Positions 48,901 to 60,159 of a stretch of DNA of 64,000 nucleotides are shown here, one piece after another. The position numbers and the translations under genes are program-made. This DNA is from Phascolomyces articulosus. Its lineage: Eukaryota > Mucoromycota > Mucoromycetes > Mucorales > Lichtheimiaceae. The first letter of the stretch is position 1, and each line of letters begins with the position of its first letter. The stretch is from NCBI GenBank assembly GCA_025677815.1, contig JAIXMP010000011.1:186001-250000 (forward strand), given 5' to 3'. Below the pieces are notes generated by a model that did no database searches, had not been told where the DNA came from, and worked only from the letters and a program-made list of their open reading frames with translations.

Positions 48901-50261
48901 TACGAGAATGTACTTCACGAAATCGATTCTCTTCTACTGCTCTTCGACCCTTTAAACGATATTGAACAATCATTCCCCTATTCAAGACAAAAAACAACGG
49001 AGTAAGTAAAAAAGAAAAAAAAATAGAACACCTTTGAGATCTATCTCATCCTCTTGCCTTGCCATTTTTTTTTACATACATATAAGATGTCACATAAATT
49101 TCATCATCTTTTATAGGAGACCAGGCTAATTCAAACCATACTGAATTCCGTTGTTGATCTGTCCAATGAGGGGATGGTACTGGCAACCTTAATTCTGAAT
49201 AACGTGCTTCTTCAACTACATTCCAAATGATGGCATTTTTTAACTTTTTTGTACTAGAAGCCAATAAAGGAAAGATGTCCGGATGGGAAGGAGAAGAGAG
49301 TTGCCATGATAATGAATGAATACCATCACCATCTGCGTGATTCAGTTGATAGACTGTCTCGGTTTTCAAATCGGACTCTAAGACCTTTTCAATATGTATC
49401 ATACCATTGGCGTACCTGATATTGTTAGATTATTATTTTTTTTCTATCTGTGATCTAGTAATAAGAATAGTAAATAGGTTCGTATAGAAAAATGATATAT
49501 ATTTACCCCACGGCAAGATAATCATCACCGGCATGATGAAGCGGAGCTATGGTCCGTACTTCCGAACTGATTTTGTTAATGGTATATCTTTTCTTGTTAA
49601 AGGGCTCTTGAAGCACAACCTTGCCTGATTTATCACCTATTAAAAAATAATAACATGTAAGTTTTAATATTTTAATGGTATACTGAAATAATACCGAGCA
49701 ACAATGTATTATTTGCTTTTTGATCCAATCCGCAGCTTGTCCCATCGAAAGTATATGTATATGATACATTTACACCATTCACACATGAACTTTAACATAC
49801 CAGACACAAGAATCTTTCCATCTCGAATACATTTAATTACGGTAACTTCAGTCTACAAAATAAATATAAAAAATTAAGCTGTCACTATTCATTTTTCTAC
49901 TATCAAGGAAAGAAAGAAAGAAGAGCTGCATTCGTTGCAGTAGCACGCCTCTCCTTTTTCACTTTACCGAGTGCACGTTATAAGTCATGAGTAGCGATCC
50001 ATTCGATAAACTCCAAGCACGAATTACATTGTCTGCACCACCAGCAAAACAAAACTGTTGATGGGCAGCGATCGCTTGGATCTTGTCTTTTGCAGCAATA
50101 AATGCTCGAACAAAACGAAAGGACGATAGATCCAGTACAACGATTGTGTTGCGCGTTGCATAAACATAATAGTTTGGATCCGATACTGCAGCACAATGAG
50201 ACGTGTACCAATTAGGAACAGGTGGATAAGCTTGACATGGGGGTAAATCCTCCATTAACAT
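45944..50261 (-). CDS. Gemin5-like WD40 protein
   Basis: Thirteen exons in transcript order: 50261-49968, 49852-49801, 49636-49507, 49415-49080, 48977-48836, 48758-48525, 48437-47963, 47881-47661, 47580-47409, 47311-46862, 46746-46455, 46359-46237 and 46157-45944, giving 1044 aa. The N-terminus PPVPNWYTSHC matches the Gemin5 start (SPNWYCARC), whose Trp-Tyr pair (here W18, Y19) contacts snRNA. About 14 WD-type blades follow to residue 690 (for example IILWDIRKRDAV, NIKIWDF, VQWHPTRENILAYS). A Lys-rich disordered linker leads to an alpha-solenoid (AATCFLACSKVYEAIRVYRE; EAIAIAKLRLP) like the Gemin5 TPR-like dimerisation domain, ending in eight Gln. Gemin5 delivers snRNAs to the SMN complex. It is shorter than human Gemin5 (about 1500 aa). 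A divergent WD40 scaffold of another complex is the alternative. Confidence 0.83.
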
Positions 50262-50447
50262 ATTGAACCGTATCGACGTTTTTCTTTTTTGGTTAAGTAA
50301 AAATAACGCGTTTTTCCTATAATTGAGGTTTGGAAGGAGGATATAATGGTTACTCTCGGAGTTGTAGCGTTGCAATTTTTTATGTTTTAAAAAAAGCGTT
50401 GCCTGTTTTTTTTCTGGTTGCCAACTTAATACATTATATATATAAAA
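50262..50447. promoter_or_regulatory. Bidirectional promoter, Gemin5-like / RRP40
   Basis: Only 186 bp separate the two divergent start codons, so they must share promoter DNA. It includes an ACGCGT hexamer (50306-50311), identical to the MluI cell-cycle box bound by MBF in fungi, and a TATATATAAAA stretch just before the RRP40 ATG. Use of the hexamer is inference. Confidence 0.55.
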
Positions 50448-51236
50448 ATGGAGATCGATCAAGAACAATCCCATCAACCACGCATTGTAATACCCGGTGA
50501 TATTATTAACGAAGCTACAGAAAAAAATATAACATTGGGTCCTGGATTACGACAAGAAGGAGAGCATATTGTTGCAACAAAAGCTGGTATATTGAAACAT
50601 TTATCACCAGGCAAATGGTGGATCGAGAGCAATCAAAAACGAGTAAATATTTTAATGAATTACTCCAACAATGATTCATTTCTATCTTTGATAATTAACG
50701 CGTTTGTTTTATTTTCTTCTACCTTTTAGTATATAGCTTCAACAGGTGAATCAGTTGTAGGACGCATCTCGGTTCGATTAACAGAATATTATCGCGTTAA
50801 CATTGGTACAGCACATTCTGCCATTCTTCCAGCACTTGCGTTTGAAGGAGCCACGAAAAGAAACAAACCTAATTTAGCAGTGGGTGATCTTGTCTATTGT
50901 CGCGTAGCTATGGCGAATCGTGATATGGAAGCAGAATTAGAATGTGTCAATCCAGCCACTGGCAAAGCCGATGGATTTGGTGGATTAAAAGGTGGATTTG
51001 TGATCAAGTGTTCTCTTGGATTATGTCGAAGGTTATTGGATCCAACCACCATGATTTTACGGTTGTTAGGAGAACATTTTCCTTTTGAAATGGCTGTGGG
51101 TATGAATGGCTGTGTTTGGATTAATTCTAATACGGTTAAAGATACCATCATGCTTGCCAATGCTATTCAAAACTCAGAATATCTTGATGATGATGAATGT
51201 AAAACCATGGTACAAGGTCTTTTGGCAAAAGCATAA
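50448..51236 (+). CDS. RRP40: Exosome cap subunit Rrp40 (EXOSC3)
   Basis: Two exons, 50448-50642 and 50730-51236, give 233 aa, the usual size. The N-terminal domain has GPGLRQEGEHIVATKAGILK and the WIESNQKRYIASTGESVVGR junction into the S1 domain (VNIGTAHSAILPALAFEGAT, then KRNKPNLAVGDLVYCRV). The KH domain carries GMNG (189-192) followed by CVWINSNTV. FEGATKRNKPN is nearly identical to the human Rrp40 block FEGATKRNRPN, which separates it from Rrp4 and Csl4. Rrp40 is part of the RNA-binding cap of the exosome, used in 3'-5' processing and decay of rRNA, snRNA and mRNA. Confidence 0.94.
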
Positions 51237-51389
51237 AAATCATATTAAAAAAACACTCTCCACAAATCAATCATGATATCAGACACTTCACTTTGTATAT
51301 AGGATTATATAAAAATACAACATTTACTCTCTTTCTTTTTTTTATACACAGGCTTTTTTTCAGCTTTTTTTATTATTTTTACTATATGA

Positions 51390-51426
<37 letters not shown>

Positions 51427-51793
51427 TTTTGTTTGGAGGAAATAATAATTATTTTGAAATGATACGGGAAATAGAGAGAGAGAGGTGGATATAATATAAG
51501 TGTATGAAAAAAAAACATGTGTATATTATTGTGTATGTGAAGTGTGCGAGTGTATCTGTTGAAGAGAAGAAAATGTGCATGCAAGAAAATAGGGTACATA
51601 TTAATGATCATTGCTGAAGGAGATGGAGGGAATGAAAATGGGGGAAAATAAAATCATAAAACCTGATAGCATTAATTATAAAAAAATTGGATACATCATC
51701 GACCGAACTAGTATTTATGTATCCATGAGGGATCTATTGGGTTCATTTTATGTTTGGTTTATTTTTCACCCTAAACAAATGTAGAGAAATTCA
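51237..51793. other. Convergent 3' region of RRP40 and SNF5
   Basis: No gene. It holds a 32-bp AT dinucleotide microsatellite (51392-51423) and AT-rich 3' flanks. Confidence 0.6.
51392..51423. repeat. AT dinucleotide microsatellite, 16 units
   Basis: Uninterrupted alternating A and T in the intergenic region. Confidence 0.95.
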
Positions 51794-54278
51794 TTAGTTT
51801 GATTGACAACTCACCACTGCTAGGTCATCTTTACAAAAAAAAAAAAAGAAAAGAAAAGCTTACTTGTTTGACGGGTTGTATGATCTGTCATGGTAGAAAA
51901 TCGATTGCCAGCATTAAGAGAAATGACACCTTGTAAACCTTGTTGATATGGTGAAGGAGAAGAAGGATTCATGTGATGATTACTAGCTGCATCGGCTGCA
52001 ATATTCATGCGTGCCTTGAGCGCGCTCCGACGTTGTGAATGCATTGGTTCATACGTAGGTGTACTTCCTCGGGTATTATGGCCACCACTACTACCATTGA
52101 TCATACCCACGTTGACTAAATAGGTATCATCACCCCCATCTTGATCCGGTGGTACTGCTACACCTGTTCGGAATGTCTTTAATGGTTCACGATCAGGTAA
52201 TACAATACCACGACGACCTCTTGCTTGTCGCCGTTTACGTCTAGATATCCCAAGAAAAAAATAAGTTAAATCATCTCAAAATTATTCAAATTCGCCCTTT
52301 CCTATTCTCTTCATCCACTTCCAATATATATATATATATACCTTGCTTCTCGCATACGATCCTTTTCGATTTTATCAATTTCAGCATCAGTTAATTCTAA
52401 AATAGCGGGTGTAAATCGTTCCACGATATCATTGTCTCGAATAGAAGAACGAAGTGCTGGTAAAAAACTTTGTCGTAGATCATCATCAAGAATAGGTGAT
52501 CCATTAAATTCATGACCCACTAATATCAATGATTTAACATAACTGTGTGCCTGTTCACGTATAGAATGAGCAATTGCCGTTCTGTATAAATTATTGAATC
52601 ACTATTAGTTTTCGTGTTCCACATTAATTTTTTTTTTTTTTTTTTTTACGAATCTATTGTACCTGAATTCTCCACCAAGACCCAATTCATTTGTTAATTT
52701 CTCTGCAAATTCTTCGGCATTATTTCTCGGACAAGCAATATCCCATTCAAATTGATCCAGCAGTGCACGATTACCAACGGTAATATCCAACTGTATATTT
52801 ATACGAAAATGTGTAAGATGTGGGAACTCATAATATAAAAATAATCTCCCTTCTTCTTCATCGCCAGTCCTCTCTTTTCCAATTACCTTGATCAACATTC
52901 GCAGTTCTGGATTTCTACGTCGTTTTGATTTTGATGCATCTTCCACTTCTACTGATTCCTGTTTTACTACGGGAAGTTCTTTCCCAACTTTCGAATCCTC
53001 AAGTAATGAAATATAATCCCTTCCATTATCAGATCCATCCTCTTCCAATACGGTACTTCCAGCATGTAAATAATAGTCCTCTACTTGATCTTTAATTCCT
53101 CTCGCAATCAATGGTGCAAATTGTGCAGTAGGTAATTGTAAATCTTCACACATGATTTCAGCAAATTGATCTGGTGTAATTAATGTTTCTATTCCAAAAG
53201 AAAAAAAATTAGTTCCATGTTGCTTTTTTTCACTCATGTTTTTAACCAAATTTCATGCTTTACCATTCATATTCCATGTAAATGTATCTCGAAGTTTATA
53301 TCCATCAATTTCAATTTCTAATCGTATCGGTACTAATTTATCTTCTTTTTTTCCTTGTTCAATTAGTTGATCCAATCGACTATATAAACAAAATAGAAAA
53401 AATTTTGGATAAAAATCAGTGTCCGTATTTCTAATGAAAATGGAAATAAGGAAAACATCATTCACTTACAATCGAATTTCTTTGGATCTTCTTGGTCTTC
53501 TTCGATCGTTGGGATACAAAATTCGAGTTTCCAAACCAGTAGGTGCATTACCACATCCAGAATACCCAGGACCAAAGACAGAAGCAGGACCCGCACGCAT
53601 TCTTGATCGTCGTTCCATTTGCATGGCTTCAATTTCACGCTTTTTTTCATGTGCCAATGCCATATGTCGTTTATGTTGATAGTTCAAAGTATCTTGGTAT
53701 TGTTCATCACGATAAGCATATTGCTTTAAATGTTTTTTATGTGTTTCTGAATTGGCTCGAATAGCATCGATATTTTGTTGCTGCTGTTGTTGAGTTGGTA
53801 ATTGGGTCGCGGCCGTGGCGGATGGAATCACAGGTGGACGCGTCGATAATTGTGGGTATGGATGATGGATTGCAGAACTACCAGAGGCTGCTGCTGCTGC
53901 AGCATTCAAAGCAATTCCTTGAGGTGGTCTTACCATGCCTTGACGTACGGGATATCGAGGTCGACCACCAAGGCCAGGACCTCCAGAAGAAAACGGATCT
54001 CCTGGTACAGTAGGTCCTCCTGGTTGTGGTGGTTGTGGTGGTCCTGCTGCTGTTGTCCAACCTTGTGGAGGTGGTCCATGTTGAGAAGACGCGTTGGGTA
54101 TACCTGGGTAACCTGGAAACGATTGTTGTGTGGGTACTTGCTGAGGCATACGTGGGTGATGTAACTGAGGTTGTTGTGGTTGTTGAGGTGGTTGCATGCC
54201 CATCGACTCATACATGGCAGCCAATTGTTGTTGGTGAAGTTGTTGCTGTTGTTGAAAATGATTCATGTTTTTTTGCAT
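51794..54278 (-). CDS. SNF5: SWI/SNF chromatin-remodelling subunit Snf5 (SMARCB1)
   Basis: Exons in transcript order: 54278-53470, 53379-53264, 53188-52887, 52790-52663, 52581-52342, 52240-51864 and a doubtful last one 51819-51794, giving 665 aa. The N-terminal 190 residues are Gln/Pro/Gly-rich. A basic segment ending in [20 protein letters not shown] precedes the two SNF5 repeats: [20 protein letters not shown] plus [16 protein letters not shown] (about 285-345), and [20 protein letters not shown] plus [18 protein letters not shown] (about 410-465), then [20 protein letters not shown]. These repeats hold the SWI/SNF (BAF) module together and face the nucleosome. Start: the first ATG (54278); an in-frame TTG lies upstream. 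The final 26-nt exon is chosen only because it keeps frame; reading through intron 6 is the alternative. RSC subunit Sfh1 is the paralogue to exclude. Confidence 0.91.
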
Positions 54279-54940
54279 TGTAATATATGTTTTCAACCCG
54301 AGAGAAAGAAGAAAAAAAAAAGGAATGAGAAGGGGGGGAAGAACTTTTAGGAATTATATACAAAAATAAAATAAGAGTGAGTGAGTGGGTGGGTGTGAAT
54401 GTTTATATTGGTATATATAGTTGGACAAAAAAAAAGAATGGAATCGTTAAATAAAATATATAAAAGAGTAATTTATCGAACAAACGCGTTCTTGGTAAAA
54501 TTGCTTTTCTTCTTTTTAAGTAAAAAAAAGAGTTTTCGCAATGTACAAAGTATAAGAAAGGGGAGCAATATTAGTGTTTGTTATATAAAATAATAAGAAC
54601 TCACACAAACTGACGTCCCTTCTTTGTATGTTTAAAAAAAATTAAGACCAAAAAACCTTGCTCTTGCAGCAGCTTAAAAAAACAGCCCCAGAGTATTAAG
54701 CTCCTTAGGCTTCAATTAACCAATCAAATTACACTTCTTCCTCTCTAACTCTCTACTCAATATCATATACAAATATATCATGGTGAAAGCGAATTGACCA
54801 CCTTTTTTCATTTATAAACTATAGAGTATATCAAATGAATTATAATCTAATAAAGAGATATATAGATAGAGATATATTTAAACTCGTATTTTTTTCCTCA
54901 AGAATTACTTTTTTTTAATTATAAATGCAAAAAATAAAAT
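54279..54940. other. SNF5 promoter region
   Basis: About 660 bp with no gene. It contains TGACGTC (CRE-like, about 54610) and a CCAAT box (54720-54724), both roughly 330-450 bp upstream of the SNF5 ATG on the opposite strand. Confidence 0.5.
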
Positions 54941-55479
54941 CTAAACAGTGGGTTTCTTCTTTTCAAATTGAACACCTGGTACGTGATGAGGATGGAAAAC
55001 ACGCTATATAAATTATAGATAATTAATATCTCATTTCATCCAATTCCATATATGACCTTTTTTATCCAGTGATATATTTACCTGTGCGTCAGCATACGCG
55101 ACACCGAAACCCCAACCAGTAGTGATAGCAATAGGCCATGAACGCTCTATATTTTTTTAATACCGAGATAATAATATATTAGTCTTTCTTTTTTTTTTTT
55201 CCTTCCCCCAAGTCCATTCTATCTCATTCTTTTGATGTTTACTCTTGAATAACAATGCAGAAGCAACGATGCCTGCACTCAAACCAAGTCCAGTTTTTAC
55301 AACAAAGTTGGAAATCACGCGATCCCACTATTATTTTTATACACATGTCAGTTTTTTTTTTTTGGTAATTAAAAAAATATAAATTGTTTATTAAGCTTTT
55401 TAATCAAATTAAATATAAAAAACGTAATATCTACCTTGTGAGAAAGCAAATCTTCACTGGGTACTTTTGAATCAACCAT
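54941..55479 (-). CDS. MIC10: MICOS subunit Mic10
   Basis: Four short exons in transcript order: 55479-55435, 55327-55243, 55146-55082 and 55003-54941, giving 85 aa. Each exon is under 90 nt. SHKWDRVISNFVVKTGLGLS matches the Mic10 KWDR..AD.VVK.G motif. Two short membrane segments carry glycine motifs: GLGLSAG (G28, G30, G34) and GWGFG (G54, G56, G58), separated by the basic loop KKRSWP. These motifs drive Mic10 oligomerisation, which bends the inner mitochondrial membrane at crista junctions. The tail VFHPHHVPGVQFEKKKPTV is exposed. Splice sites are canonical. Confidence 0.91.
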
Positions 55480-56719
55480 AATGTACAATCTTTTTTAGTT
55501 TGTTCCCGGACGAGAAGGTAGAGAGGGGTTTACAAAAAAAAATTATAAGGTGAGCCAAAACGAAGCCTTTATTATTTATTTGCACCCCCCACCAAAAAAA
55601 AAGATCAAGTCCGAAAAAAATACAAGAACGAGATAACCATGATAATTAAATATTTATATGTAATCACCATTTCCATACTTTTACATCCCCCATTCATTCA
55701 ACTTAGTGTTAGTAAGAATCGCAAATTTCGATCTAACTCTAATCTTTACTTAAAGATTGTCACTTACATCCGTATCCAAATCACCAGAGATACTCTTCTC
55801 AACTGGAGTACGGACACCCGATCGCTGGACCTGCTCAAACCAACGACCTTGCCTACAGGGTAAGTGACTCAACGCAGACGAGATCTATGGAACATAAGCT
55901 GAAGGAGATAATCCATTAACCTTGACTTGGTCTTCATCAAGTAAATACAAACAGCATGGAACGAACGATACGACGCGACAAGACGTCATACAACATATCA
56001 AAGCAACAAATAGATGACACAACACGGATGTTTGATATGACTCCACAAGTAAAGAATCCCATGGCATGAATTATGACGAATTCCAAGAACATAATACGAC
56101 AAAAGGCTACCACAGCGTGGGTGATAATTGAAGGATATCTCGAATACCACTAAAAGTAAATTTGTATCCTTGACCACTACGGATATATGACATGACAATA
56201 GGTTGAAGCAGCACAGATTGTCTAAGGAGGATGTCTTGATGAGAGATAGCCTGAAAGGAAATCATGGTGTTGAGGATCAATGAACATAGACATCACTATG
56301 TAGTAGAAGAAAGGATAGCAACGGCTAAATTGTTCAATGAAGATGTATCAAAAAAAAATGGATAGCACGAAAAATAATTATTGCAATGAGTATTATCAGA
56401 AGAGGAGTGAAATGACACGAAAAAAAATACGACAACGAAAAAAAGTTGCAGCAAGTATTACTGAAAGATGGTGTTTATCATCTAGTAAAATAATCCTACA
56501 AGCGATAAAAAACCATTATAAAATCTTATTTCCAATTGTACTAATGGCTATTAATAAAAATCATACAGCTGTTGAAATGTTGATAATAATATGTACCTAT
56601 GATATTATTACTCTAATGGAAAAATAATTAATGCGATTACATCTTTCATATAAAATCTCCTCCAGAAAAAAAAGCAGCAGACTGCGCAAAAAGAAAAATC
56701 TCCATTCTTTCCCATCACT
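55480..56719. other. Divergent intergenic region, Mic10 / EF-hand gene
   Basis: About 1.24 kb. The part from about 55730 to 56330 is less AT-rich than its surroundings and may be a decayed insertion; one stretch (55790-55880) has a tRNA box-B-like phrase on the minus strand, too poor to call. A 96-codon frame at 56337-56627 is Lys-rich and unrecognised. Confidence 0.4.
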
Positions 56720-57487
56720 ATGTTAACTCGTGAACAAAAGAAAGAGATCAAAAAAGGTTCATTTCGATCTTGCTTATTTTATTTTATTTTATTTTTTTGA
56801 AAAAGAGGGAATTCATTCAAATGACCATTCATGAATTCGTTAATAACATTTAACGACCATTTATTTTCCTTAGTGTTTGAACAAACCGATACAGTGGGTG
56901 CTGGACTTTTAGACGGTGAAGGGCTTTATAAAGCTTCACGCGCTTTAGGCTTAGAAGTACCCGTTTCTGAAGATGATATTGATACTTTATTACGTTCAGT
57001 CAATCGACATGAAGAAGGGTATATTGATCTGGATGATTTCAATAACATTGTATCTGAATTAATGATGGTAAACCTCTGAAAGATATATTGGAGCAAATAT
57101 GGATTGAGATAAAAAAAAACTTATTCAAAGAGGGAATGTGTGTTATATTTTATGATTGTTGTTTCATCTCTATAGAAAAAGAATCAAAATGAACAAGAAA
57201 CGAATGATGACGACAATGGCGATGATGATTTTCGAGATGACTATGAAGAAGATGAAGAAGAGGATGAAATGATGGATGATGGACAACGTGATGTTTCATA
57301 TCAAGCATTAGCATCCAAAGGCAATGGAATGATCACATTGGAGAGTTTACTGCAAGCATGTCAGAAACAAGGGGAGACGTGGACAATCAAAGAATTAAAG
57401 GAAATGTTAAATGAAGCAGATACCAATCATGATGGTGTGGTAGATCCTGTTGAATTTCAACGGATATGGAAATTGGCTGGTTTATAG
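56720..57487 (+). CDS. Calmodulin/centrin-like EF-hand protein
   Basis: Three exons, 56720-56756, 56874-57067 and 57176-57487, give 180 aa. The N-terminus MLTREQKKEIKKVFEQTD is typical of calmodulin/centrin proteins. Four EF-hand positions can be traced: loop 1 (D18-G29) lacks the final acidic residue; loop 2 (N56-D67, NRHEEGYIDLDD) is borderline; loop 3 (SKGNGMITLE region) is degenerate; loop 4 (D159-E170, DTNHDGVVDPVE) is canonical. Between the lobes is a very acidic insert (about 84-112) instead of the usual short linker. It probably binds one, perhaps two, calcium ions. Centrin-like function is a guess from the lobe layout. Exon 1 uses a GTTCAT donor. Confidence 0.8.
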
Positions 57488-57979
57488 GATAGTTCGAAAG
57501 ATGCTCTATGACTACATTATATTATTATTTTAGATTAGCAAGGATATGTCTATTGTCACACTATATCATTCTGTATTTAGTTTAAATTATCGTACATAAA
57601 CTAGTACGCGTAAATACTTTTTTTATTAATAATATTCCTTCGATTCCATTCTTCAGATGAAAAGCATTTTTTGAGTTATTAATATATTGTATGATCACTG
57701 AGTGAAAATGTTGTTTATTTTGTTTAGAAAGATTAACCCAAAAAGTAAAGTTAGCAAAATTGGGCATTATTTCATGATAAGTACTGTACAAATTTTTGGT
57801 TAGTAAATGTATACAGGGAAAAGAAGGTTGTGCAAGAAGATGATTATAAAATTGATCACTTTAGAAAATTATGATAGATTATATAAGAATATTAAAAGCT
57901 ATATATATATAATTGTTGTCATCTCAAAAAAAAAAAAAAGAAAGATTCACGATGACACAGACATTTCTTGAAATCCTTT
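57488..57979. other. Intergenic, no gene seen
   Basis: AT-rich 3' flank of the EF-hand gene; no coding or RNA feature was recognised. Confidence 0.6.
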
Positions 57980-58354
57980 TCAATCTTGCGTCGGTTCCAT
58001 ATGATGATATTTCAAAATTTTAGCTGCTTCCCAAGCAAAATAACATGTAATTATTCTCATATCTCTCTGTTGATAAGGTAAAGATAGTGTAATGTCGTTG
58101 ATACCATCGACATTGACTACAAATGACAAACCAAAATGAAGTCCAACTCTGACTAACTTTAATGCAGCATTCAAAAAGGTGGCATTATTTGAATTTCCAT
58201 ACACATGCATCAGTGATACAAGCACTGATATTTCACCGAATTTATTGATGCAACGACGATCCAATTGATCAATATAAAACTTTGCATAGGCCAATGCTAT
58301 TTTTAGATTAGGGAAGCATATCGCACCATGATCGTTGTAGCTCGAGATAGGCAT
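57980..58354 (-). pseudogene. Fragment resembling the fungal transcription-factor regulatory domain
   Basis: A 124-codon frame with real-protein composition. NAALKLVRVGLHFGLSFVVN, then LSLPYQQRDMRIITCYFAWE, recalls the helix pair (ARxLGLHR... then RRRLWW) in the middle of the Fungal_trans domain of Zn2Cys6 regulators. There is no zinc cluster, a stop closes the frame just upstream of the ATG, and no neighbouring exon was found. It is probably a gene remnant; a short unrelated gene cannot be excluded. Confidence 0.35.
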
Positions 58355-60159
58355 TTCATTTCATAATATGATAATTCGCATGGAGTGGTATAATATTTTT
58401 TATCTGCTTTGAATGATGGTTCGTTCTTCTTGCCGTTGATCATACTTTTGCTGAGAAAAAAGGTATTTCCTTCTTAGTCATGTATATCAAATTTTAAAAG
58501 CAAGTGTTGGTAGAGAACCTCAGAGATGGTACGGTCTTCGTGTTATTTGCTTTACTCGACAGTGCTTGGTGATATAAATGGTTCACCGAGTATTTTGTAA
58601 GAAATTTTTCTGGGATCTGTTCGTAATAGTCCCTCGGTAGTTACTGTCTTTCTTTCCGTCATGATGAATATATTATAAAGAAGACCGAAAATGAACAGTC
58701 AAAGAAATCAAGGTAAACTTGTCAAATTCTTTATTTATTTATATCTTTATATATATATCAAATCAATACCTGGATGCGGTTTTTTCTAATTATGTATATA
58801 TAGATATATTAGCAACAGCCTATCGAATAAGAGAATAGGTGATGTGATTATATAACAATTATGATCCCTTGAAGATCATTGAATGTTGATGGACACTTTT
58901 TTATTATTTTTTATCAACAATATTAAATTGATGGCTTTGGTCTAAAAACACAAATGTTTTGTCAAGGAACGGGAAAAATGAATTAAATATCTTTTTACGT
59001 ACAATAAATACTCTATTTACTAAATAATATCGATCAACATAATGATGTATATATGTCATATATATTATCTGAAAGCATTGGCTTTTAAGTGTATCTTGTC
59101 TTATAAATATGTTATATATTCAATAAAATAATTATAGATTATTAAACATAAATTGCCAATTATTTTGGTTTTATATAGTAAATTCTAAGGCGATCATTTT
59201 GGTTTGATGTATGGCTAATAATACAAGTCAAATAATAACTGTACAATTATACATTTATAATTTAGACAGCTCTCTGTTCTTTAGCAATTAATAACTCATC
59301 GTTAATGAGGTATGTAATCTACCATTTGTCGGGATAAAATGGAGTTAATGATGAGCGGGAATAAGATGGTTTCTGTTCCCGCATTATTATAAACTAGCTT
59401 GAATGATAAATAAGCTTTATTAAGATCAAAAGTCCTACTGCTAAGTACTACTACATAGTTACTACTTATCTATTATAAAAAGAAAAGATATATACTTACA
59501 CCCACCCATGAAGAAGTAAATAAGGATATAATTGCTTCTTTTTATAATGAAAAAGAGACAGAAATAGATAATTAGTAAAAGTGTGGTACAGCTTTTTTTT
59601 ATCATCACATTTTTTATTAGGGCTTAAAATAGGTAATAAATGAAATTATTTTATTATAAAAACAGCCTCATCCAATATCCAAATTCAAAAAAAAAAAGAT
59701 CTACAACAAATCGACGCTGTAAATCCCGAAACGAAAAACCTTTCTTTTTGTGTTTCTTTTTCCTAATCAAAATAATTATATTTATTTAATATACAAGAAG
59801 AACAAGACCAATTGCTCCCTTGACTTATCCTCCTTTTAAACCATCTTCTCCTTCAAATTCATATTGTTACTAATATAATGAGTGATAACTAAAACGCACA
59901 AACAATTCAAAAAGTACTTTTGTCCCTGGAAATAACAAAGGTAACACACACTTTTAAGAAAAGCGGTGTATTAATTAGTTGATTTGCTTGTACAACAGTG
60001 AAAATAATTCTATAACTTTTCATAAACACTCACATTCTAGCTTCATAAAACTTGTTTCTTGTTGACTTCCGTTCCACTTTTTCTTCTTTTCGACTCTTCT
60101 TCTCTCTTCTCTCTCTTTCTCTACCTTTCCTTTTTTTTAAAAAAAAACAAAAAGAGAGA
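58355..60159. other. Intergenic region upstream of the glycosyltransferase
   Basis: About 1.8 kb of AT-rich DNA without a gene. A CT-rich stretch (about 60086-60130) directly precedes the start codon of the next gene, like the leader of UXS1. Confidence 0.55.

Noticed and set aside
53466..54296. Plus-strand and shifted frames rich in Val/Trp/Cys over the SNF5 N-terminus
   Set aside because: They are shadows of the Gln/Pro/Gly-rich SNF5 coding sequence on the minus strand.
54279..54296. Upstream TTG start for SNF5 adding six residues
   Set aside because: An ATG lies shortly after, at 54278, and needs no unusual initiation.
55780..55960. Box-A/box-B-like phrases on the minus strand suggesting a tRNA-derived SINE
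   Set aside because: The box B equivalent (GGTTTGAGC) lacks the invariant C and no cloverleaf or repeat copy is visible in the window.
60052..60159. Hydrophobic N-terminal extension of the glycosyltransferase
   Set aside because: Same artefact: it starts at a non-ATG codon and translates a CT-rich leader. The real anchor lies downstream of the ATG at 60160.
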